A stretch of DNA of 64,000 nucleotides from Enterobacter sp. JBIWA008 (lineage in GTDB: Bacteria; Pseudomonadota; Gammaproteobacteria; Enterobacterales; Enterobacteriaceae). Below, piece by piece: positions 57,500 to 64,000 of the stretch (its first letter is position 1; each line of letters begins with the position of its first letter). Made by a program: the position numbers and the translations under genes. A model generated the notes under the pieces. The model made no database searches and had not been told where the DNA came from. It was given only the letters and a program-made list of their open reading frames with translations. The DNA is taken from contig NZ_CP074149.1 of the NCBI RefSeq assembly GCF_019968765.1, positions 2,108,001-2,172,000 on the forward strand. Reading direction: 5' to 3'.

Positions 57500-58359
57500 T
57501 AACGGGTCCCGATGGAGACAGTGCAGGTTGTGCCGGACACCAGGGTAATGTCCTGCGGCAAACGGTCAAACTCCACGCGAACTGGTACGCGCTGAGCCAG
57601 ACGCACCCAGGGTACGTTCGGCTTTATGTCCGGTACCAGCCCTGAATCCGTTTCAACGCTTTGATCGTAAATGGCGCGCCCAATGCTGGATACGTGACCC
57701 TGTAACTTCTGCGAGCCGCTGTAAAGGGTTATCGCGGCTGGCGACCCCTCGCGAATATGCCGAAGCTTGGTTTCTTCGAAATAGCCCACGACGTAGAAGG
57801 AGTGGCTGTCGACGAGGGCGAATATCGGTTGTCCCGTGGTGGCATAATTCCCCACGCGAGCCGAGAGGTTGGTCACCCACCCGTCGACAGGTGCCGTAAT
57901 CACTGTTTGAGTCAGTTGCCACTGCGCCTGCTTCAGCGTCGCCTCCGCCACGTTGACGTTAGCCTGCATCGCCTTAACGTTGATATTGGCGGTATCTAAA
58001 TCTTCTGCTGAGATGTAGTTTTGCGACAGGTGGCGGCGGCGGTTGGCCTCGTTGTTGGCCTTTGCCAGATCCGACTGGGCTTTCGCCAGTTGCGCCTGGG
58101 CGTTCAGAATGGCTATGTGGTACGGGGTGTCGTCGATACGGAATAAAATGTCTCCCTTTTTGACGAACTGGTTATCCTTAACCAACAGCGTCGTAATACT
58201 TCCCGACACCTGAGGGGTAATGCTGACCTGCTCAGCGCGAACTTTGCCGTCACGCGTCCAGGGCGACTGCATATAAAAATTCCACATCCACCAGCCCGCA
58301 ACCAGCGCGAAGGCAAGGACAAGCAGAGTTGAAAAGTACTTTAGGGTTTTCAGGGACAT
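57499..58359 (-). CDS. ydhJ: YdhJ, HlyD-type membrane-fusion protein
   Basis: A 286-residue periplasmic adaptor with one N-terminal membrane anchor (about 8-27), a lipoyl/biotinyl-like fold ([20 protein letters not shown]), a helical hairpin ([13 protein letters not shown]) and a beta-barrel ([16 protein letters not shown]). The start is ATG 58359, as in E. coli. It is the adaptor for YdhK. Confidence 0.93.
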   Translation of the reverse strand: MSLKTLKYFSTLLVLAFALVAGWWMWNFYMQSPWTRDGKVRAEQVSITPQVSGSITTLLVKDNQFVKKGDILFRIDDTPYHIAILNAQAQLAKAQSDLAKANNEANRRRHLSQNYISAEDLDTANINVKAMQANVNVAEATLKQAQWQLTQTVITAPVDGWVTNLSARVGNYATTGQPIFALVDSHSFYVVGYFEETKLRHIREGSPAAITLYSGSQKLQGHVSSIGRAIYDQSVETDSGLVPDIKPNVPWVRLAQRVPVRVEFDRLPQDITLVSGTTCTVSIGTR

Positions 58360-58361
58360 AT

Positions 58362-58598
58362 TTACCACACAGTCAAAACGGCCAGGCCCAGGCATACGGA
58401 AAGGGCAAACAGGGAAAGATCCATCAGCATGGGATGCCAGATTTCGCCGGAGTACATCCAGTCGCGAAGCAGACGATGCGCGATGAGCCAGAGCATAAAG
58501 CCCACCAGAACGGCCTTAAACAGGGGCGGAAAGTAGACTGACGCACCGAAGACCAGGTCCTGAAGGGGTAAACCCTCTGAGCGATGAAAAAACGTCAC
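58362..58598 (-). CDS. ydhI: YdhI, DUF1656 membrane protein
   Basis: A 78-residue protein with two membrane helices ([28 protein letters not shown] and [20 protein letters not shown]), of the AaeX/DUF1656 family that heads efflux operons of this kind. It is the first gene of ydhIJK, two bases before ydhJ, and divergent from slyA. Confidence 0.92.
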   Translation of the reverse strand: MTFFHRSEGLPLQDLVFGASVYFPPLFKAVLVGFMLWLIAHRLLRDWMYSGEIWHPMLMDLSLFALSVCLGLAVLTVW

Positions 58599-58707
58599 GG
58601 GGAGAAATCCTCTGCAGTGAACAGAATGCCGCGTTGGCTTGTCTTAGTATGATGAAGCATCACAATTCAGTGTAAGTCATACTTTTAAGTTGGATGAATG
58701 CAGTATT

Positions 58708-58732
58708 GCATTTGTTTTGGCAATACAAATGC
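58708..58732. promoter_or_regulatory. 8-bp inverted repeat between ydhI and slyA
   Basis: GCATTTGT (58708-58715) and ACAAATGC (58725-58732), 9 bases apart, between the two divergent promoters. It may be a second operator for SlyA or another regulator. Confidence 0.4.
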
Positions 58733-58762
58733 TGCACACTATTCTAAAATCAGTATAATAAC

Positions 58763-58774
58763 TTAGCAAGCTAA
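58763..58774. promoter_or_regulatory. SlyA operator
   Basis: TTAGCAAGCTAA is an exact match to the published SlyA consensus palindrome. It sits just before the slyA ribosome site, fitting autorepression and possibly control of divergent ydhIJK. Confidence 0.85.
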
Positions 58775-58790
58775 TTATAAGGAGATGAAA

Positions 58791-59225
58791 TTGGAATCGC
58801 CATTAGGTTCTGATCTGGCAAGGTTGGTACGCGTCTGGCGTGCTCTGATTGACCATCGCCTGAAACCTCTGGAACTCACACAGACGCATTGGGTCACGCT
58901 GCACAACATTCATCAGCTGCCGCCCGATCAGTCGCAGATTCAACTGGCAAAAGCGATAGGGATTGAGCAACCGTCGCTTGTGCGCACGCTTGACCAGCTG
59001 GAAGATAAGGGGTTGATCTCGCGGCAAACCTGCGCCAGCGATCGTCGCGCCAAGCGGATTAAACTCACCGAGAAAGCAGCGCCTATCATCACGGAGATGG
59101 AAGCCGTGATCACCAAGACGCGCGGTGAAATCCTGTCAGGCGTTTCACCGGCGGAGCTGGAAATGCTTATCAGCCTCATTGCTCGCCTTGAGCAAAATAT
59201 CCATGAGCTGCAGTCGCGTGACTGA
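58791..59225 (+). CDS. slyA: SlyA, MarR-family transcription regulator
   Basis: A 144-residue winged-helix regulator, nearly the E. coli sequence, with recognition region [20 protein letters not shown] and wing [24 protein letters not shown] (58779-58784) is six bases before the TTG at 58791 but directly abuts an ATG at 58785, so the TTG start ([13 protein letters not shown]), as in E. coli, is preferred. SlyA mostly acts by displacing H-NS and in E. coli also controls ydhIJK. Confidence 0.95.
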   Translation: MESPLGSDLARLVRVWRALIDHRLKPLELTQTHWVTLHNIHQLPPDQSQIQLAKAIGIEQPSLVRTLDQLEDKGLISRQTCASDRRAKRIKLTEKAAPIITEMEAVITKTRGEILSGVSPAELEMLISLIARLEQNIHELQSRD

Positions 59226-59235
59226 TAAACACCGG

Positions 59236-59264
59236 GGCCTTGCAGCAGCAAGGCCTTTTTTTTT
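59236..59264 (+). terminator. Terminator of slyA
   Basis: GGCCTTGC-AGCA-GCAAGGCC followed by nine T residues. Confidence 0.92.
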
Positions 59265-60624
59265 ACTTAAAGACGACTACACGGTTACGGCCTGTCTCCT
59301 TCGCTTCATACATCGCCTTATCGGCATTTTCCACGCACGCTTCTGCGGCTATTGTTGGTGACGTTGCCGTAAACACCCCCATGCTGATGGTGATTGGTTC
59401 CGGTAGTTGACCGCCGCTGCTGGTGTTATCAAAGCTGCTCAGATTTAAGCGTATGCGTTCAGCCACCTGGTACGCCGCGTCTGATGAGGTGTTGGTCAGC
59501 ATCAGAACAAACTCCTCACCACCTATACGGGCTGCGATGTCCTGCGGACGTACGGAATCCATTAGCATGTTAGCGACAAACTGCAGGACTTTGTCGCCCT
59601 GCAGATGTCCGTAGGTGTCATTGATACGCTTGAAGCGATCGAGATCGCTGATGATGACGGAAACAGGACTGCTGGGTTTGGCGATATCCAGCGCCTGCTT
59701 TAATGATTCATAAAAATAACTGCGGTTATAAAGGCGCGTGAGCGGGTCGCGAATTGAGTTCTGGTAGGACTGCTGATACTTGACGTGCGAGTCGCGATAC
59801 AGCCTGAAAACATCGTAGAGCAGAACAAAAATGAGCAGCAGCGTGGCGAAAGTTTCAAATAAGCGGGCGCGATACCAGGAGACATCTTCGACATTTCCCC
59901 CCGCTAACAGCATTGTGAGTGTGACGATATAGCAAACGCACAGAAAATTACCGCCCACCCAGAATAAATTGCGAATGCGCGTAATAAACATCAGCGTGCC
60001 TAATGTCACCACCCAGAGAGCAATTAATGCAATATTAATGAAATGGCTCCAGAGAACCATAAACTCACGGGTCTCATTATCAACAAGATCAATGGATAAA
60101 AAGGAAGAGTGACTGGAATACATCCAGGCCAACCCTAATGTAAAGGCGGTAAAGAAAAATTCGCCGCTCACAATAGCGATATGCGCCAGCCGTGAAAGGG
60201 GACAATTGCGCGTGGTATAGAGTATTGCCGAAACGATTATTAGTACAGCCATTAGGAGATGGCGGAACATATAGAAGATCATCGCATCGTTGTAGTTCAC
60301 AGCGTTGAACTGATAGAGGTCCAGCCAGGCGGGAAAGCAGGACAGCGTTCCGACCATCAGCGATGCCGATCCGGCAAAGGCAAAAGCAATCGCTACCAGA
60401 TATAACCGTTTTCGGTCACACCAGTATTTCATTGCCATAAAGAAGGCAACAAACAGGTTAAACACCAGTAAAAAAATGGTGAGCGTAGGGAACAAATGAG
60501 ACGAGAAAGTAGGAACCCATTCGGCAATTTTTGAAAATAGGGCGTGTAATATGCCGATGACAGCAATACAGCCCAGACAGAACGAGATATAACGACCCGT
60601 TACAGAACGATGATTCGAAAACAT
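59263..60624 (-). CDS. Membrane-bound diguanylate cyclase (GGDEF)
   Basis: A 453-residue protein with about eight N-terminal membrane helices (10-270, MASE4-like sensor region) and a C-terminal GGDEF domain (about 300-453). The active site reads GGEEFVLML, which is catalytically competent; the domain begins DPLTRLYNRSYF and IISDLDRFKRINDTYGHLQGD. I did not see the RxxD inhibitory motif five residues before GGEEF (sequence there is DIAARI). It should make cyclic-di-GMP. E. coli has nothing between slyA and slyB, so the gene is an insertion; the AT-rich gaps around it fit. Confidence 0.9.
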   Translation of the reverse strand: MFSNHRSVTGRYISFCLGCIAVIGILHALFSKIAEWVPTFSSHLFPTLTIFLLVFNLFVAFFMAMKYWCDRKRLYLVAIAFAFAGSASLMVGTLSCFPAWLDLYQFNAVNYNDAMIFYMFRHLLMAVLIIVSAILYTTRNCPLSRLAHIAIVSGEFFFTAFTLGLAWMYSSHSSFLSIDLVDNETREFMVLWSHFINIALIALWVVTLGTLMFITRIRNLFWVGGNFLCVCYIVTLTMLLAGGNVEDVSWYRARLFETFATLLLIFVLLYDVFRLYRDSHVKYQQSYQNSIRDPLTRLYNRSYFYESLKQALDIAKPSSPVSVIISDLDRFKRINDTYGHLQGDKVLQFVANMLMDSVRPQDIAARIGGEEFVLMLTNTSSDAAYQVAERIRLNLSSFDNTSSGGQLPEPITISMGVFTATSPTIAAEACVENADKAMYEAKETGRNRVVVFK

Positions 60625-60788
60625 ATACGTTTTTTAATGGCTTTGTAATGAATTAAGGTGAGGTAATTACGAAGAGTTTAATCAATTAGCGCGCTAAATA
60701 CCTTGCGCAGAAACAATATATGGCGTGGTTAATAATGGGTGGGGCGAATGTATTTTGTAAATATATTTGTGTGGATGATATATAATGT

Positions 60789-60823
60789 AAGAGGATGTGG
60801 CCAGAACGCCACATCCTCTTTTA
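60789..60823. terminator. Terminator of slyB
   Basis: AAGAGGATGTGGC-CAGAAC-GCCACATCCTCTTTT, immediately after the slyB stop on the minus strand; also usable for a plus-strand transcript. Confidence 0.85.
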
Positions 60824-60824
60824 A

Positions 60825-61292
60825 TTAACGTGGAGAAACGGTCACCTGACTTCCGTTGCTTGCCAGAACAACGCGCTGGCCTGCAGAGAAGCGAGTGCTG
60901 CCTTGTTTCTGTACAACCATGATAGTGCTGCCATCGTCTTTACGAATTTCCAGCTCTACCCCCTGGGTTTTGTTCATTGCACCCTGAACGCCCTGGCCGG
61001 CTACACCACCCGCAACGGCGCCTGCGGCCGTTGCCAGGGAGCGGCCAGTGCCACCGCCGACGGTATTACCCAGGAAACCACCCAGCACAGCACCGCCGAT
61101 TGCGCCCATCACGTTGTTTTCATCTCCACCCTGGATCTGTACAGGGCGCGCGTTAACAACGGTACCGTAAGTCACGTTCTGAACCTGTTTCGCTTCAGAA
61201 GCGCTGTAAACGTCGCCAGAAAGTGAACTGTCATTCACACAGCCAGCCAGAGTTAAACCAATCAACGAAACGCCCAGTACACGTAAAATCAT
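60825..61292 (-). CDS. slyB: SlyB outer-membrane lipoprotein
   Basis: A 155-residue lipoprotein with lipobox LTLAGC (Cys18). A glycine-zipper region follows (GAIGGAVLGGFLGNTVGGG and AAGAVAGGVAGQG, about 65-105) that inserts into membranes. The start is ATG 61292, matching E. coli. SlyB belongs to the PhoPQ regulon and stabilises outer-membrane proteins under stress. Confidence 0.95.
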   Translation of the reverse strand: MILRVLGVSLIGLTLAGCVNDSSLSGDVYSASEAKQVQNVTYGTVVNARPVQIQGGDENNVMGAIGGAVLGGFLGNTVGGGTGRSLATAAGAVAGGVAGQGVQGAMNKTQGVELEIRKDDGSTIMVVQKQGSTRFSAGQRVVLASNGSQVTVSPR

Positions 61293-61415
61293 TTGAATCT
61301 CCTGTTCACCCAAAACGCCCGATTGGGGGCATCCGTTATGGCTAAATTATATGGCATAAGGGGCCATAGTTCATATCTTTGCACTAACAATAAGAAAATT
61401 GTACTTGAATTTGAC

Positions 61416-61432
61416 TTAACGAGACATAAACA
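61416..61432 (-). promoter_or_regulatory. Candidate PhoP box upstream of slyB
   Basis: On the minus strand TGTTTA-TGTCT-CGTTAA matches the PhoP direct repeat (T/G)GTTTA-N5-(T/G)GTTTA in 6/6 and 4/6 positions, about 125 bases before the slyB start. The gap otherwise shows no gene. Confidence 0.45.
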
Positions 61433-61547
61433 GAGTCCGCCTGTGTCACCCGTCTGACATTGTTAAAAAATATTATTGCCAGATGGCAAAGCTGCGCCGT
61501 TTATGGTTCAGTGGATATCCTTAGCCCACGCAACGTAAGGAAAGCGC

Positions 61548-62672
61548 ATGAAATCGGGTCGCTACATTGGTGTGATGTCAGGCACCAGTCTGGATGGGGT
61601 AGATGTCGTTCTGGCCGCTATTGACGAAAACATGGTGGCGCAGCAGGCGAGCCTGACCTGGCCAATCCCCATTTCACTGAAAGAGGATATTCTGAGTATC
61701 TGTCAGGGGCAGCAGCTGACCCTCTCCCAGCTTGGGCAGCTTGATGTTCGCCTGGGGGCGCTGTTTGCGGATGCGGTACAGGCTTTAATGCAAAAAGAAC
61801 ATCTTCGCCCGCAGGACGTGGTGGCCATCGGGTGTCACGGACAAACGGTCTGGCATGAACCCGGCGGTGATGCCCCCCATACCCTGCAAATCGGCGATAA
61901 TAACCAGATTGTGGCGAAGACAGGCGTGACGGTGGTTGGCGATTTCCGTCGTCGCGATATCGCCCTTGGCGGACAGGGCGCGCCCCTGGTACCTGCGTTC
62001 CATCAGGCGTTACTGGCGCACCCTTCAGAACGCCGCATGGTGCTCAACATCGGTGGGATTGCCAATCTGTCGATGCTCATCCCGGGACAGCCCGTCCGCG
62101 GCTACGATACCGGCCCGGGCAATATGTTAATGGATGCCTGGATCTGGCGGCAGTGCGGACAACCGTATGATAAAAACGCGGAGTGGGCGAGCGGTGGGAA
62201 AGTGATTCTTCCGTTGCTGCAGTCGATGTTAAGCGATCCTTATTTTGCCCTTCCGGCCCCTAAGAGTACGGGGCGTGAATACTTCAACTTTGGCTGGCTT
62301 GAGCGCCAGTTGGCGTCATTCCCGGCGCTCGCGCCGCAGGATGTCCAGGCGACGCTTGCCGAGCTCACTGCCGTGTCGATCTCCGAACAGGTTCTGCTCA
62401 GCGGCGGTTGTGAACGCCTGCTGGTATGCGGCGGGGGAAGCCGCAACCCGCTGGTGATGGCGCGTCTTGCGGGGCTACTGCCGGGTACTGAAGTGACCAC
62501 GACTGATGAGGCCGGCATCAGCGGGGATGACATGGAGGCGCTGGCCTTCGCCTGGCTCGCCTGGCGCACCATTGCCGGACTGCCGGGCAACCTGCCGTCG
62601 GTAACCGGTGCACGTGAGGCGAGCGTCCTCGGGGCGATTTTCCCGGCAAATCCTCGTCATAATCAGAGTTAA
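61548..62672 (+). CDS. anmK: Anhydro-N-acetylmuramic acid kinase
   Basis: A 374-residue sugar kinase for recycled cell-wall anhMurNAc. [19 protein letters not shown] is the nucleotide loop, [17 protein letters not shown] and [13 protein letters not shown] are the family motifs. It has five more residues than E. coli AnmK. AAGGAAAGC precedes ATG 61548. Confidence 0.96.
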   Translation: MKSGRYIGVMSGTSLDGVDVVLAAIDENMVAQQASLTWPIPISLKEDILSICQGQQLTLSQLGQLDVRLGALFADAVQALMQKEHLRPQDVVAIGCHGQTVWHEPGGDAPHTLQIGDNNQIVAKTGVTVVGDFRRRDIALGGQGAPLVPAFHQALLAHPSERRMVLNIGGIANLSMLIPGQPVRGYDTGPGNMLMDAWIWRQCGQPYDKNAEWASGGKVILPLLQSMLSDPYFALPAPKSTGREYFNFGWLERQLASFPALAPQDVQATLAELTAVSISEQVLLSGGCERLLVCGGGSRNPLVMARLAGLLPGTEVTTTDEAGISGDDMEALAFAWLAWRTIAGLPGNLPSVTGAREASVLGAIFPANPRHNQS

Positions 62673-62765
62673 CTGAAATTCAGCGCGGCGCGTCATCGCT
62701 AGAATGGAACGAAACAGGAGGGCAGCTATGCCCTCCAGGACCAGGAAAGTCTTCGGAATACGCCC

Positions 62766-63089
62766 ATGAAAAAAATTCTTCTTATTGCCGCGCCTTTATT
62801 GCTGTCAGGATGCAGCGTCTATAACCAGCTCCTCGAGCGCATGCAGACCGATACGCTGGAGTATCGCTGCGATGAAAAACCGCTGACCGTCAAGCTGAAT
62901 AACCCACGCCAGGAAGCCAGCTTTGTTTTCGATAATAAATTGCTGACGCTGAAGCAGGGGATGTCAGCCTCCGGCGCACGTTATTCCGACGGTATCTACG
63001 TCTTCTGGTCGAAAGGCGACAGCGCCACGGTCTACAAACGCGACCGCATTGTGCTGAACAATTGCCAGCTCGAAAATCCGAAGCGTTGA
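62766..63089 (+). CDS. mliC: MliC, membrane-bound C-type lysozyme inhibitor
   Basis: A 107-residue outer-membrane lipoprotein with lipobox LLSGC (Cys16), then the MliC beta-barrel with [14 protein letters not shown] and [15 protein letters not shown], the lysozyme-inhibiting loop region. It corresponds to E. coli YdhA, which protects the wall from C-type lysozyme. Confidence 0.93.
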   Translation: MKKILLIAAPLLLSGCSVYNQLLERMQTDTLEYRCDEKPLTVKLNNPRQEASFVFDNKLLTLKQGMSASGARYSDGIYVFWSKGDSATVYKRDRIVLNNCQLENPKR

Positions 63090-63146
63090 GATTTTTACAG
63101 GGGCGGCGCACAATAGCGTCACCCACTCTCAATGTCAGCTAACGCC

Positions 63147-63803
63147 ATGTCAGATAACGACGAACTGCAGCAAATTGCGCATCTGCGCCGTGAATACACT
63201 AAAGGCGGCCTGCGTCGCCAGGATCTTCCTGCTGAACCCCTCGTACTTTTTGAACGCTGGCTGAAACAGGCCTGCGAAGCCAAACTTGCCGACCCAACCG
63301 CCATGGTTGTCGCGACGGTAGATGAAAACGGGCAACCGTATCAGCGCATCGTATTGCTCAAGCATTATGACGAGAAAGGGCTGGTGTTCTATACCAACCT
63401 CGGCAGCCGCAAGGCGCACCATCTGGAAAACAATCCGCGAATCAGCCTGTTGTTCCCCTGGCACATGCTGGAACGCCAGGTAATGGTCACCGGCAAGGCG
63501 GAACGTCTCTCGACGCTGGAAGTGGTGAAGTATTTCCACAGCCGCCCGCGTGATAGCCAGATCGGCGCCTGGGTATCAAAACAGTCCAGTCGAATTTCTG
63601 CCCGCGGCGTGCTGGAAAGTAAATTCCTGGAGCTGAAGCAGAAGTTCCAGCAGGGTGAAATTCCTCTGCCAAGTTTCTGGGGCGGGTTCCGCATCCCGAT
63701 TGAGCAGATGGAGTTCTGGCAGGGGGGCGAACATCGCCTGCACGACCGCTTTTTATACCAGCGCGAGAATGGCGGCTGGAAAATTGACAGACTGGCACCG
63801 TAA
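63147..63803 (+). CDS. pdxH: Pyridoxine/pyridoxamine 5'-phosphate oxidase
   Basis: A 218-residue FMN enzyme making pyridoxal 5'-phosphate. [18 protein letters not shown] binds FMN, and the C-terminal [25 protein letters not shown] is the family signature. The start is ATG 63147, five codons inside the longest frame, as in E. coli. Confidence 0.97.
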   Translation: MSDNDELQQIAHLRREYTKGGLRRQDLPAEPLVLFERWLKQACEAKLADPTAMVVATVDENGQPYQRIVLLKHYDEKGLVFYTNLGSRKAHHLENNPRISLLFPWHMLERQVMVTGKAERLSTLEVVKYFHSRPRDSQIGAWVSKQSSRISARGVLESKFLELKQKFQQGEIPLPSFWGGFRIPIEQMEFWQGGEHRLHDRFLYQRENGGWKIDRLAP

Positions 63804-63823
63804 TCCCCGAAATTTGTTGATTT

Positions 63824-63856
63824 AAGCGCTAGCGCACACCGCGCTTGCGCTTTATT
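63824..63856 (+). terminator. Probable terminator of pdxH
   Basis: AAGCGCTAGCGC (63824-63835) pairs with GCGCTTGCGCTT (63841-63852) with one T-T mismatch, followed by TATT. Confidence 0.55.
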
Positions 63857-63928
63857 CTATGGTCCTTTCGCATCAGGCGAAAAGTCGTGTACCGGCAAAG
63901 GTGCAGTCGTTTATACATGGAGAATTTG

Positions 63929-64000
63929 ATGGCAAGCAGTAACTTGATTAAACAATTGCAAGAGCGGGGCCTCGTGGCCCAGGTGACGGACGAGGAAGCG
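63929..64000 (+). CDS. tyrS: Tyrosyl-tRNA synthetase, 5' end (truncated by window)
   Basis: The last 24 codons of the window read [20 protein letters not shown] and on, the start of E. coli TyrS, after AUGGAGAAUUUG-type ribosome site ATGGAGAATTTG. The catalytic core lies beyond the window. Confidence 0.93.

Noticed and set aside
58785..58790. ATG start for slyA at 58785
   Set aside because: It abuts the AAGGAG ribosome site; the TTG six bases later has correct spacing and matches E. coli.

Overview
This window is a chromosomal segment of a member of the Enterobacteriaceae, most likely Enterobacter or a close relative (Leclercia/Lelliottia). Protein after protein resembles the Escherichia coli product closely, and the gene order follows the E. 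coli ydiK-to-tyrS segment. Some modules are missing from that segment in E. coli, including a Klebsiella-type methionine-to-cysteine pathway. The genus is inferred from remembered family sequences, not from a database search.

Layout. 1-5.98 kb: 3' end of a GH3 beta-glucosidase, the sRNA gene rprA, ydiK, ydiJ, menI and ydiH. 6.0-15.7 kb: an accessory block between ydiH and the suf operon, which are neighbours in E. coli. It holds an intact IS66-family element (6057-8706, perfect 8-bp target duplication), an IprA/YaiV-like regulator, a formate dehydrogenase H homologue with Cys in place of Sec under a clear sigma-54 promoter, and a complete blue-light module (ycgZ-ymgA-ariR divergent from bluF-bluR) with candidate BluR operators. 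15.7-24.7 kb: Fur-box-controlled sufABCDSE, ldtE, lpp and pykF (Cra site). 24.7-30.3 kb: mtcB-mtcC (reverse transsulfuration) divergent from a MetNIQ-like ABC transporter, with MetJ-like boxes between them. 30.3-37.5 kb: fumD, a polar amino-acid ABC transporter, small ORFs, an unusual metallo-beta-lactamase-fold protein, a beta-carbonic anhydrase and ydhS. These replace the E. coli ydhT-ydhY region. 37.6-51.9 kb: two tRNA-Val(GAC) genes, mdtK, ribE, cfa, punC/punR, purR, cydH, ydhP, sodB, mepH, grxD, rnt (lhr is absent), gloA, nemA and nemR. 51.9-64 kb: an eptA-type phosphoethanolamine transferase, ydhL, ydhF, sodC, ydhKJI, slyA, a membrane diguanylate cyclase, slyB, anmK, mliC, pdxH and the 5' end of tyrS.

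Themes. Several units serve stress and redox physiology: Fe-S assembly under iron limitation (suf), superoxide and electrophile defence (sodB, sodC, nemRA-gloA), the envelope (lpp, ldtE, mepH, eptA, slyB, mliC) and signalling (rprA, bluF/bluR, GGDEF protein). The sulfur cluster can be read as one unit: import a sulfur amino acid with the MetNIQ-like carrier and convert homocysteine to cysteine through MtcB/MtcC. No phage, CRISPR array, rRNA or plasmid feature was seen. The most interesting parts are the 6-15.7 kb accessory block, its regulatory sites and the sulfur locus; none is claimed as a wholly new system.
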